DNA of 44,743 bases, from positions 192,607-237,349 of the forward strand of contig KN817551.1 of the NCBI GenBank assembly GCA_000827495.1, in the 5' to 3' direction. Each line of letters begins with the position of its first letter. Position 1 is the stretch's first letter. The notes beneath the pieces are model-generated. The model did no database searches, was not told the DNA's origin, and was given only the letters and a program-made list of their open reading frames with translations. The stretch comes from Hypholoma sublateritium FD-334 SS-4. Taxonomy: Eukaryota; Basidiomycota; Agaricomycetes; Agaricales; Strophariaceae. The translations under genes were made by a program, and so were the position numbers. Of this stretch, positions 31,631-42,839 are shown one piece after another.

Positions 31631-31704
31631 GCGACGTCGAAGCAGGGGACAAATATCATTCCCTTTTCAACCTTGCGCTCCGCCTGCTATAACGTTTCCT
31701 AAAC

Positions 31705-31806
31705 ATGCTCATAAATATCAACGATACAAGCAGCCTATCATCGGACGCCGAACGCTCACAACAAGCATGCTACCTGATTGAACCCATGGAGTTCCAGCGC
31801 TTCTGA
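31705..31806 (+). CDS. u4 first reading frame, QARYLID family, 33 aa
   Basis: The ATG is 81 nt downstream of TATA. The frame reads MLININDTSSLSSDAERSQQ followed by ACYLIEPMEFQRF and stops at TGA 31806. The 20-nt family segment is 31762-31781. The frame one base ahead opens at TTG 31778 and continues (SSSASEGLRETTAGCDA) to a gtgagt donor at 31851, so either the two are linked by a frameshift, or the family peptide is a leader. Function unknown. Confidence 0.45.
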   Translation: MLININDTSSLSSDAERSQQACYLIEPMEFQRF

Positions 31807-31912
31807 AGGACTGCGTGAAACCACCGCTGGATGCGACGCCATTCGCGCTGCAGTGAGTTTCTTTCATTCCCACAAATATATTGTGCATGATTTAATTTCA
31901 TGCGTCCGCCAG

Positions 31913-32320
31913 ATGGCAATTCTCGCTCAGGTCAAGCAATTGAAGGGCGAAGAAACTGTCCGTGGCATTCAACCTACGCTTTACAGTGCGCAAGTTTTGT
32001 ACGAAGACCTGTCTGCAAAACAAGCCCAGGAGGAAGTTGCCGTCTCCACATTCGATGGATGAAGTGTTGAAGCGGCACGGGGCCATGTCACCGACCGCAC
32101 ATCTTAGCTCGACAAAATATTTAACTTTCTCGACTCGAAAGGGCGCGAACGAAAAGGATTGCCGAAACGCCTCGTCAAGAAAGCCGATACGCGCGCCACT
32201 CAGCTTTATGTTACATGTCTCACCGGCCGGTCTCTGAGCAACCAACTGTCCGTAGAGAAAGCCCTGAGGAAGCACTCGTCTCTCAGATTGCCGGACTGCA
32301 GAAGGACTCCGTCGATCTGA
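31913..32320 (+). CDS. u4 downstream exons, related to u2/u3 (probably decayed)
   Basis: After an acceptor at about 31912 (gtccgccag) a frame reads MAILAQVKQLKGEETVRG and AQVLYEDLSAKQAQEEV. A 44-nt intron (32064-32107) corresponds to the 46-nt last intron of u2 and u3, and the next exon begins LDKIFNFLDSKGRERKGL, aligning with LDKVFDFLERHGRGR of u2. The frame upstream and downstream of this intron does not match simply, so u4 is likely broken. It extends the shared domain to a third, more diverged copy. Confidence 0.4.
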
Positions 32321-32447
32321 AGCTAACGCATGTGGCCGAAACGGAAGCTTACTTCACCATTTCGACAGCCTGAGGTCTTCGTTTCCTGATAGAGCTAAAA
32401 CATGCCTTCCTTTACCAGCGCCATCTTCCAATACCCTTATTTTAATT

Positions 32448-32465
32448 GTTAGTTATTAAACTGTA
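32448..32465 (+). promoter_or_regulatory. u4 conserved 3' motif
   Basis: GTTAGTTATTAAACTGTA (one change from the consensus), followed by gctatttgtcctt, parallel to gctgttagtcctt in u1 and u6. Confidence 0.6.
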
Positions 32466-32499
32466 GCTATTTGTCCTTCCTGTAGTATTGAATTTATAC

Positions 32500-35400
32500 A
32501 CGGATATCGTAGACTGGACATTTCGATAACGGCATCTTGATAAAGTCGGGCTGTGTTGGAACTTGGGGTCGTGCCGCGTGGGAATCGGCTAATGTCCATG
32601 CCGTGGACCGGATGCGCAGTCGAATTCTCACGCCATCTTCCTTCCTCTTTAACGTGCAGGACACGCTTCAGTTTCATCTAGTCTCATCCCATCTCCAGCA
32701 AGAAACATGAAGAAGAGGCACCAGAAGACACATCAGCCGATCGTTCAATACTACGAGATAGCTTATCCTAAATGATGGCGAGGGAGATGGGTCATGGAAG
32801 CTGTCTGTGACGTTGCAGCACCTGCGCGTCCAGAGGGACTCCCATCGGATCGATGAAGCGGCTCTTCCCTCACGGTGTGTCGTTGGCCTTCGGTTCTCCA
32901 GAATACAGCTCACTCGCAGCTGCCACATTTTCCGGCCATGCTTTGCGTTTCCTCACCATGCGTCGCGGCTCGCGCTACGTTGGATTCGTTACACCTGCCG
33001 CCGTCAGCGGGGCTCCATCAACCAGCTCCCACAGTAGGGTATAGTCTGTATCGCGAGGGACCCGTTTGACACGCCGAATTTTATCTGCCGCAAGTAGGAT
33101 CGCACCCAATGTGTCCGCACTGCGCGCTGCTGTCGTATTCGGACGTGTAGCCGGTTCCCTCACGGTGTTCAACTCACTCTGCTCCCGTCCTCGCTTCGCC
33201 CATTGCTCTCTATCCGGTGACGCATCCTGTCGAGGTCTCAGTCGACATTACGGTCCCCATGTTCGTGTGCTCTGAAAGTGCGACTCTCACCCGCCATCCC
33301 CGGAATCATGACAATTTCCCAGGAGGGCGGCCGCTACTGGTCGCACATTGTGGTCGATGTTTCTGCCTTGGAGGAAATCCGCATGGTATGTGTGAGTATC
33401 CATGTTCTCTTGCGTCGCTCCCTGCCACTCCGCGCCACTGTACTCTTGTTATGTATTCGGCTGCTGCGCGGTGTCTCGGTGAATCGTATGTTTGCAGTCA
33501 GCCCGCATCCCAGCACCCATGATTTTCTCCGTATTCCCGCCTTCCGCACTGCCCTTCAGTCTGCCGGCTGTTCCTACCCTAATCTCTCGTTCCTGGCGCT
33601 ACCATACCGCACGAATGCAATCTGCTGGGACATATTCGATTGTTGTCTTCCTGAAATTCGCTGGCAACCTAGGATGCATCACTGCATCAGTATTTCCTCG
33701 TGTCTATGGATGGCACTTGACGCCGTGGTAATGCACTGGCCATCGCCGCAGGAGGCCGAGTGCACATCAATTGGGCACCCGTATGTCTACGTACCATGTG
33801 CGCCGACGGCGGGTCAATTGTACTTCGATTAGCACTATCGGTCTCCTATTGCGTGGTATATGCGCACTTGCTGTGCATGTCACACCCCTCTTGACGGATA
33901 CTCGATTAATATATAAACTTAACTCTACATGTGCGTGCCTACTGGGGCTGCTCACTGTCATTCACTTCCAGCTCGTACGCAAAAATCTGTGGCACATCTA
34001 CAGAGGCGTACAGACCTGTTAATGGATGAGGGGTATCTTGGACGCGCTGATTCGCGTCTACTACTTCTAAGGCACGCGTTCGGCGTAAGATACTCTATGT
34101 AGCCCAGCTGGTGGTCCGCGACAGCGAAAACGATTCGCACATGCAGTGACGTCAGACGCGCTGTACTTAGTTAAGAGTTATTTATAACTCGTCGCGTTCG
34201 GCCGATGTTGACAGGCACGTGCCGTGTGCGAATGTGGTTTTGTAGTAGCACGATCTCGGTAGTTGGATGAGGGAGTGATTGGACGAATCAATACAGGAGG
34301 TGTGTCGTTTGCTTCTGAATCCCCAGCGTTGGTCTCACTGCCTGCTTCCTCCACGCCGTACAAGCAGCGTTCCATAGCTCTGTGTTGGTCTGTCGTGCTA
34401 TGCGTCCCGCGGAGTTGCACGGCACTTCGCTCCCCCAGATCCTTCTATCAACCGCCAGTGCACTCTCGTGCGAAATTTCCTCCCTGTAAATGGCGCTACG
34501 TTCCGCTGATATGCTGTTCAAATGTCTGCGGCCCGCCTCCGGTCGGTCTGTGTGCTTCTGCGTACGAGAAAACATAGAAAGCGCGTGGTCGCCGCATTCC
34601 TTCTTTCATACCTGCTGTTATTGGCCACGCCTCGGCCTCACTCCCTTGTATATATTCGGCTGCCCTTTCTTGTATCCTTCTGAATGACTGTGGCGCCTAC
34701 CACCAGCTTCCTGCAAATTCGAAGATGCATGCCCCTTTCTCCAGACGCTACGTCCACCAGGTGCCACTGCCGTCCGAAGTATGCTGTAACCATCGGCTTC
34801 ATAGCATACCTCAGCAAGCGAGGACTTTCTATACCTCTAACCGCAAGTTGGTTCCTTCATCGTCGCCGTTGAACGCTGGTGCGCTACTCATTTCATCCCG
34901 CAGGAGGAGGTCAACACCGCCTACGCGTTGGGTGCCCGTACCCCTGAGATTCTCAGGGTCTGATGGTGGCTCAATTCGTCGGAGATATGTCGATAGATAG
35001 TCCTCCTGCGCCTTGGGCGTCCCCACGCTTTTGCCACGTCTCCTAAGGCATGTGCCGCACTGTCAGCCGTCTCGCTTTTCCCGCCAACGGCCATGCCCGT
35101 CATTGCATTTCCCGGTCTCCAGGTTGAGCGCGTTTGTAGCTCCTCAATCCTGGATGTGGGACACCTTTACCTCAGCCGTTTGCTACAGCGGAACACATGC
35201 AGTGGACTTCTCTTCTACGTTCCCTCCTTCGCGCTTTGTATTCCTTCACTCCGTCGCCGCTACGCCCTTAACTTCCATCAAGCTCGCGTTGGATTTTGTC
35301 AACTCTGCTACCCCGTCACCTTGCGCACTTCCGCTCTCGCCCGACCTGTGCTGAATCTATTGACTGTCTCAGGAGGCTGCGCCCGGTATGGTGTGTTTTC

Positions 35401-36260
35401 CCGGATTTTCTGCTCCGCGATGATTGTGCGCTGCAGCTGAAGTCGGTGGGATGACTGCAGCGTCTCAGATCTACGTGCATTTTTCTTGACTTTGGCCATT
35501 GACTGCGGCGCATGTTTGCGCGTTTTTCACAGGGGTCTTGTGAATATTCTTACGTTCCTAATCTGAAAGGGGTGGCTACAGAAGTACTTCCTACACGCGT
35601 CGAGCGCATATTGATCACCATCTATAGATCAGTACTTGACGCAAGCCTGAACGGAACAAAACCTCGTCTTTTTCCCTGGCGTCTCCACCGTCAACCTCCA
35701 CTGCGCCGCATGCCTTCTATTGTGCAGAAGTTGGATTTCGCGTGCATGTGGGGCGCTGAGTCCTGATGAACCCGGGTCGCTGGGCAATTGACTTGCGTTC
35801 ACGACGTTCCGCGGTCACGACCCATCACCTCGTCGACGGCGGTCTTCCCGTCCTTCTCTGCGTGTCTCTCATTTCCGCACCTCCGTACCGCGGTCTTCCG
35901 CTCAGAAGGTATCAACCTGCATCACTCTGGACATATGTGTGCGCCGCGCCGCTGCGCAATACACTGTTCAGGTCAGGCGGAATTGTCATTACTGAGCGAT
36001 AGGCTGCTGCAGGAGGCGTGTGGCTGATCCGTCCTGTAGCGCGTAATGTTACCGTTTTTTGGCTCGCTTTCAGCCCAAGGTTTGATTGGGTATCTAGTAG
36101 ATCTAGCATGCGCATTGGTTTTCAGGTGCTCTGCGAGAGGTACCGTGTCTCCGCGAATATATGAGCGTTTCGGATGAAGGCAGATCTGAAAGGTTAACCA
36201 ACCCGTCAAAGAGTATGGTGATTGTGATAACGATGAATGAATTCACGTTTCTACAAATGG
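32500..36260. other. Gene-free stretch with exon-like fragments
   Basis: No complete gene. The clearest exon-like piece ends at 33385 with a gtatgtgtgag donor and reads ISQEGGRYWSHIVVDVSALE just before it. Another near 34900-34960 and the SEGI fragment at 35889-35990 are similar debris. Most frames are interrupted and pyrimidine-rich AG tracts are frequent. Nothing can be joined into a supported gene. Confidence 0.45.
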
Positions 36261-36367
36261 TTAAAAACTACAGCTTGATAACTAGTAAATTATGCGATGA
36301 TAATAAGGATATGATGTCATTGATGATGCTAATAGTTTCGAAGCGAGGATAAAGCGAAGACAGAGAC

Positions 36368-36385
36368 TACAGTTTGATAACTAAC
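36368..36385 (-). promoter_or_regulatory. u5 conserved 3' motif
   Basis: On the minus strand GTTAGTTATCAAACTGTA. A second, slightly changed copy (CTAGTTATCAAGCTGTA) lies 100 nt farther downstream at 36269-36285, the only unit with two copies. Confidence 0.55.
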
Positions 36386-37272
36386 GATAATAATACAAAT
36401 AGGCGAAGACGGCCCCAATGAATACTGAACACCTCTGACGAAGATTTATGGCTCCCTGAAATCATTCACAAAAGACAATAGTAGATATTTGAAGTAGTTC
36501 GAGGGACGGTTCCGCCATCCCATTCTCGCTGAAGCAGATGCTATGCACATCATGCGATAGGCATTCAGCCGAGCGAGGCGCGTATTGAATTGCCCAAGCG
36601 GAGATTCCCAGCTCCGCGAAATTGTGCGCCGTCGCGTACTAGACAAACTTCACCCTCGCCGCGTTGAAGATGATGATGTTTACTTGCCCCGGAACCAAAT
36701 TCCTAATCTTTGTTGTGCACTGACCTCGACGTGCGCACAGAAAGTCCATGAGTGTGGGGCACGTTCTCGTAGGCGGACTACCGTCGATGGATCGGAGGTT
36801 CAAGAGCGCTTGACAGACATGCATGGCCCGACGAGTAGGGCACCACGCGAGAGCTCGAAAAACTCTTTTCCGCCCTTTCTACAAGGAATGAGCCAATCGG
36901 CGACTGGTGGTGTACTCCAAGGAACGCCAACGGAGCGGTATTCTGAGTCGACCTGAGTCGCAGAGTGTGTGGGGCGGGTGGGATGATCGGTGGCACCGGT
37001 GGGGGGGCAGGTGTCCGGTATCCAGTTTATGACGATGCCACTGCGTCTATTACATCCATATCAATAGGTGTCAACTTTACTGCCAAGGGTGTTCAACGTA
37101 CCTGAGCTCCACGTTCCAGAGACTACCGTATTCAGAGGGAAAGAGATGTCGTAGTTCTCGCTCATACCTACACGGGACGCCTTCGGGGAAAAGGGTTGGA
37201 GTCAAAGCGGGCCGGCCTGGACAAACACGATTACTTAGTTTACGCCATACAGAGAAAACGGAGAAAACGTAC

Positions 37273-37373
37273 CATGCATTCCAAGTGAGATCAATCAAAT
37301 AGCATGCTTGTGCTGAGCATCCGAAGGTGTCTCTCAGACCGTATGAGCCGTTGTGTGATAGATGATTTTTCAT
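37273..37373 (-). CDS. u5 first exon, QARYLID family (minus strand)
   Basis: The ATG is 67 nt downstream of TATA. The frame reads MKNHLSHNGSYGLRDTFGCS then AQACYLIDLTWNA, ending at a gtacgt donor at 37272. The acceptor gtttgtccag leads to 37216, and the frame continues about 15 codons (ARFDSNPFPRRRPV) to TAG, giving about 50 aa in total. The family 20-nt segment (37291-37310 reversed) differs from the consensus only by C/T changes that are silent except Arg to Cys. A longer Pro-rich minus-strand frame (36778-37020) lies downstream and may be a later exon. Function unknown. Confidence 0.45.
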
Positions 37374-37432
37374 GGTGAAAGTAGATGGTTGGTGAGAGGG
37401 ATATACTGACGAGGGATACAATTTTGAGGCTG

Positions 37433-37461
37433 TATTTATACGAGAATGACAATGGGCCACA
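37433..37461 (-). promoter_or_regulatory. u5 core promoter (minus strand)
   Basis: TGTGGCC (37461-37455) then fourteen bases and TATAAATA (37440-37433). The second-box-to-TATA spacing is identical to u2, u3 and u6; the upstream box at minus 13 is missing. Confidence 0.65.
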
Positions 37462-37599
37462 CCTGGCGAATAAGATAAGCGAATATGTGGCTGTAGCAGA
37501 TAGCAGGGCCGACGGCCAAGATGTCTGAGAAGCACTTATCTGAATGATTCTACGCGGATCTGGAACATTCAAATTATTATTACTATGGGGACTTCGTAA

Positions 37600-40500
37600 T
37601 ATGTGTGCCCATCCAGCTCCATATCCAAGCGCTGCGCATCCAATCTGCGACAAAAGGTCAGTAGCTACGCAGAATTCACACTGCGGCCTACATTCTCGGC
37701 GACGAACGATTTGAGAAATAAGATGGCCTCTGCGATACATGCTGCAGCACCTGTTATTTTCACCCGCCTCACGCTCGTCCACCTTTGGTCACTTTCATCG
37801 TTTAAAACTCTTATTTAACACCACGCGTAGCGCCATTCTTGAGTGATATCTCCCGGGCCCGCGCACTCGGCACACGAGCGCTTCAAAAAATGCCTATACA
37901 TAATCATCTGCCCGTGCACTGCGTCTTGCAGCATGATATATATACGGCCACCATGAAACATAATACGCATGCGCGAGCGCCCATCGATCAGATGAGCTGA
38001 CAGATACAGCGCCGTACCACCGCTAGCGCAGAGCAGACGCGCGCGCATGCACTTACGGCCCGTGCCGGACACTGTGCCGGCGGCTACCGGGGCGCTCCGT
38101 TCAACGGGCACATGCGTGGGAATGAAGCTGCGAGCTGATTTGAGATCCCACGCGGTCCTCTGTCTCCCATTCCTTCCGATGATCATCGATATCGTATGCG
38201 AGACCTCTGCCCGTCGTCCACACATCGCACTGTCCTATGGATCTGAAAATGCAGTCGCGCGCTGAGCCCTCGTCAGGGAATGGTTCCCAACGGACCGATC
38301 GGGAGGAAATCCACCATTGAGGTGTGACATATTTCGCTGAATCGCGGGGTCTGGTCTCGGTCCAGGCGACAGCAACATCGTCTTTTGGATATCCCCAAAC
38401 CACGCTCAAGTTTGTGGCAGATCTGATTTTGATAACTGTCGTGACGTGGTTTACGCTGAGCAACACACACACACGACGCCCTGCAGCTGACGAACGCGCA
38501 CCGCCTCTAATGGACCGCGTTCTCGCCAAGTCAAACGGGCCTACATGTGTGTATCTGTGCGCGTGCCGCGAATGTGGTCCGCCTCCATCTCGCTGTAGCC
38601 CATCTCTTTTCCTGTCCGTGCCCATCCCCTGTCTTGATTAACACCCGTCGCCGCGCTGCGAGTTCCGCTTCTGTCCAGCTTTATCTCGAGCGGATGCAGC
38701 TACCGCCCCATGTCGAGCGTCGTGAATCCTTGGTACGTCTTCATGAAGCGGATTGGCTTGCTCGCGCAGAACAGGTATGTGATTCGTTTCTGCATCACCT
38801 GAACTTGGCTCACTGAATCATGCAAGACCACTGCACGTTTCTGCCGCCGCTCCCCCTCGGCGCGACATCAGTGCTTCTTCGAGTCCCTGCTTCGCTATAT
38901 ATCGCGCATTTCCCCCCTTATCCTCTTTCTGCGCGCTGGGTTTTGCTCTCTCGTTCTGCGGTAACATTTTCCTGCGCGGAGACAATCCAAATATCTGGGC
39001 TGTTCCCGCTCTGCGCTCTGACGCACCAAAGAACGTCGTTTCCTGTTCCATAGCGCCTCGACACCGCTCCTGCGCGTCCGCCTCTTACATCGAGACATGC
39101 GCTGCGGCGCATGAGGGTGATGCACCCGCAGCCCGGGTCTCTGTGTGCGACATGCTGCACAGCGGTGTCCGTACAATTTCTCTGGGAATGGAACGACCTG
39201 TTCGTTCTGCGTCGCCGTTCCTACACCCTGTTTGCTTGGTTCTGGTGCTGCGCCCTACTATTCATCTCCCGCAGTCAAACGGCCCTTTCGTCCGTGCTAC
39301 ACAGCGCTCACACGCCGGCCCTTGTGCTCTCCTGCTATTTTCATGGGAGGCGCGTCCGAGCGCACCGTCATGCGCACCGGCGCCCATGCCTGGTAAATGT
39401 AGGACTTGCTGGGGCGGCGTGGATTCGCATCCGTTGGTGTATGCATGCCTGTACTGCCTTAGTGCCTCCGATGAGCACCGTGACGCATATGTATAACCCA
39501 TACGGAAGCGTGCATTGCGTGCACTGTGCCCTACAGCACGCAGTCCGCTGCGGCAGACCATTTCGTGTGAATATACCGTGTGCCTCTTTGTCTGTCGTGT
39601 TTTTGTCTTCCATTCGCAGCTTTCGGTCTGCGCTAGCGCTCGCTACATTGCATGTGGTACGAGGGGACCGTGCAGAGAATCATTTAGAACAAGCTGTTCA
39701 CGGCCATGTGTGCTCTGTGGACTGTTTTATCAAAAGTTTCTCTGTGAGTTTGTCCCATCGTACACTGGTGCACGGCAAGAGGAACTCAGGCGCCTTTTAT
39801 TTAATCACTCTCGTGACTGAATCGGCGCGTGCATGGCACGCAAGACGTCTCCGCAACGCTTATGCGGATCGGCGCCACCCGGCGGAGGATTTGATGTGCG
39901 CTGTCCCTCTATGTGGATGCGCGGCTGAGCAAAGCCTTTCTCAGGCAGCGTAATGGGGGATTGTGCACGCGGAGCAGGATGCGGCTGCGTATCGTGTTAT
40001 TCGCACTGTGGGCGTGTGTGTGTATTTTATCGGCCTGCATACTAAGGTCTCGCACGTGATGTCTGATTACGACGCTCGCTCGCGCAGGCGGCATGGGATA
40101 CAGCGCGTCGTGCGCTGTTCGGGAGCTTCTGCAGCGTCAGAACGCGTGGGAGGGGTGGCGATTTCGGGCCGCTTGCACATGCAACGTGGGCAACGGACGT
40201 TGCCGGAGGGTCCAGACCCTTACCGGTACGACGCCTTCTTTCTCCCGTCCTGCTTATCGCCTTTGAAAAGCCCCTCACACTGTCAATCTACCAGATGCTG
40301 CAAGCAGCTTTCTGCAGGCGCGAATATCGCGCATGCTCTGTGAAAATCGATCCACGTCGCGGCGCCGGGCCCTAGTTCCAAGTTGGTTCAAAGGATGAGC
40401 TGCTGGTACTCTAGATGAGGTGCACCCATCGCGAACCAGGAAGGAGCGGCGGGCCCATAGCATCATCGGAAGACGGTGCGAGGCCGGATTGATAACGCTG

Positions 40501-42380
40501 ATCGAGCAGATCAGGCGGATCACCTCACAAGGTACGTCGTTCGCTCTTCATCGACATCCCCAGCGCTCGTCTCACCGCGTCAGCTGTCCTGCCTCCCGCC
40601 GCCCCCCCGGCGCCCTCTCTCAGGCTATTCCGTCAGACCCTCCAGCCGACGTCCCGTGGGCTCCTTATGAGGCACCGCTCCCCGACTGTCTTGCACTTCA
40701 ACGATCCGACTATCTGCCTGTCGTCCGTCCCCGCGTCCACGCTGCATCTGGGGCCCTCCGCTCGTCGCCTCGTCCCGTCGTCATGTACTCCGTCCTGCTC
40801 CGTTTATCCGCAGACACTGGGACCCGCTTCGCAGCGCTCACACGTTGCTCCTTTGTCGGAATCCCCATCAAGAACGGGTGCCCGCGTGCGGACCGTGCAT
40901 ATTGGCAATCGTCCCTTGATTTGATTGCATCGGTGGGCCGGCGTGTATCTGTGTCATGTGCGGCTGCGCGCTAAGCGCCCATGTCGCTGTTGTCCTTCCC
41001 CGCTTCTGTTTTTCTGGCTTCTTATCTCCCCATCGATCATGACTTCTGTTCTGGCTCAATCCGCCCTTCCGTCGCCCCCAACGAGCGCCACGATCCACGA
41101 TCGCATCGCACACGCCGGCGCTCGCCGGAGTTGCTGTCCCGCGAGGGCGCCCCGTGTATTCGCGGCTGCGCTCAAGTGTGGGGACATGAGCTTATTCTTG
41201 GTTCGCGCAGGCGCGTGTATATGCATATGTATCATGGTCTGTGTCCTTTGTTGTTTGTATCTGGTACGCATACATCCTTCCGTCGGCGCGTTGATGTCTC
41301 CCTCAGCCCTGTAGCCCGGCTTTCTCTGCGACGCAGCACCCTGATGGCGTCCGCTCGCCGTCGTCCGCCTGAATGTGTTCTACGGAATAGCTGGCTACCT
41401 ATCTCAACTGGTGATCCTGGCATCTGTTCTGGCGAATCTGCTCCTCCGTCGTCCTCAACGAGCGCCACGGCCCACATTTGCATCGCAAACGCCAGCGCGC
41501 GTCTTAGTCCTTGTCCAGCAGGCGGCACGCTGGGCGTTCACAGCCGTGCTTCACCTTGGAGACATGAGTCATGACTGAAGATACTGAGGACGTGCGCTCG
41601 CGTGCGCATATACCTATGTATCCCGGCCTGCTCGTCGCTTGCATTCCGCACACTTTCTCCCGGAGATGCGCTGTGTATGCGTCGCACGCTATCTTCTCTC
41701 TTTTTTTGTATGGTACGGCACATGTATCCTCCCATTGGCAAGTTGACGTCCTCCACTACCTCCCACGATTGGCTTTCCGCGCGGTGCAGAACCGACACGC
41801 CGTCCGCTCACATGGACCTCATTCAGGGGCACGCGCACAGCGCACGTTCTGCGCAGCGGCGCTCGTCCCTGCGGAGGCTCTCCTGTATGCGCGGATGGTG
41901 TGTATGGATATCTGTATCTGTGCGTCTGAACGTCTAGATACAGTCTCCGCCACCCTGCACGGCCGCGACGCGGTGCCATCTACACACACAGGCGCGCTGC
42001 ACATTCTGTCCGCTGAGGCTGCGCCGTGCGTTCGCGGCAGCGGTTCGCGGTGGGCATGGTCCTGAATTGGAAAGCTTGTGCGTGTGTGTGTGCGCCGCTG
42101 CGCTCTATCGACGCCATCTTAAATCTCGCTTTGTTGGCTTTTGCCTCTTGGGACGCATGGTGAACGTTGAATGATCGGGGTCATTTGAATATATCTTTCC
42201 CACGCCTTGGCGCGGCGCACGGACCGCGTACGTCAATCATGCACAGGCACGATGCTCGTCCCAAGGTGCTTTGAAAATTCTCGCCATGCGCGTTTTGTAT
42301 ACAACTCGTGCAGATATTCCATAGAATTCCCGCGTCATACAATACATATCAATAAAGCCGGCGCCCTATCAGGGGTCTGT
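37600..42380. other. Gene-free stretch with exon-like and duplicated fragments
   Basis: No complete gene. The best exon-like island is 38640-38774 (45 codons, SVQLYLERMQLPPHVERRES, ending in AEQ then gtatgtg). Two related segments at 41045-41130 and 41421-41505 share caacgagcgccacg and gcatcgca-acgcc runs about 375 nt apart, reading PTSATIHDRIAHAGA and STSATAHICIANASA. Other frames up to 280 codons (39111-39953) overlap opposite-strand frames and have no motif. GC-rich composition favours spurious open frames here. Confidence 0.45.
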
Positions 42381-42516
42381 GGCTACTTAGTCCAGGCCTG
42401 TAAATACGTGGCCTGCGTAAAATTCTTCAGAGATTGTGGCTGTCGCCAACACAGCAGCCACATAATGGCATCGCCTTCCAGAAAGGGACAGCAGTGGTAT
42501 GTACCTTTTCGGAAGC

Positions 42517-42558
42517 TGTGGCATACGGATGTGGCCTGAGGTGTTTCCAGTATAAATA
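42517..42558 (+). promoter_or_regulatory. u6 core promoter
   Basis: TGTGGC (42517-42522), seven bases, TGTGGCC (42530-42536), fourteen bases, TATAAATA (42551-42558), exactly as in u2. More tgtggct/gccaca/cgtggcc boxes lie upstream from 42380. Confidence 0.75.
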
Positions 42559-42627
42559 GGGCGTTGAATTGACGACGGAAAACCATTCCCCGCCGAACTT
42601 ACTCTGCACCAACTCCCCTACACCATT

Positions 42628-42771
42628 ATGAACGATCCTCATCACCGACACAGCAGTCGACTGCACCCGAGAAAAGATGTCAATCCCTCAACACAAGCAC
42701 GCTACCTGATTGATCCTACCTGGACTCCACACCGTCCTCGCGCATCCTTGCGCTCCCGGTTCTGGTATTAA
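42628..42771 (+). CDS. u6 first reading frame, QARYLID family, 47 aa
   Basis: The ATG is 77 nt downstream of TATA. The frame reads MNDPHHRHSSRLHPRKDVNP, then STQARYLIDPTWTPHRPR, and stops at TAA 42771. The 20-nt segment 42694-42713 is identical to that of u1 and u3. The frame one base ahead opens at TTG 42710 and is open for 195 codons to 43297. Function unknown. Confidence 0.45.
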   Translation: MNDPHHRHSSRLHPRKDVNPSTQARYLIDPTWTPHRPRASLRSRFWY

Positions 42772-42839
42772 GGACGCAGAGCTCTTACGCGGTCCAATTC
42801 GGTGGCGGTCATTCTGCCGCCGCTACCGAACAGTAAGCC

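Noticed and set aside
39111..39953. 280-codon plus-strand open frame
   Set aside because: Longest single frame in its region, but with biased Cys/Arg/His content typical of GC-rich non-coding DNA, overlapped by antisense frames and lacking any recognisable domain.
16258..42771. Idea that the QARYLID frames are lipopeptide pheromone precursors
   Set aside because: They are of similar length and have strong promoters, but none ends in a CaaX motif.
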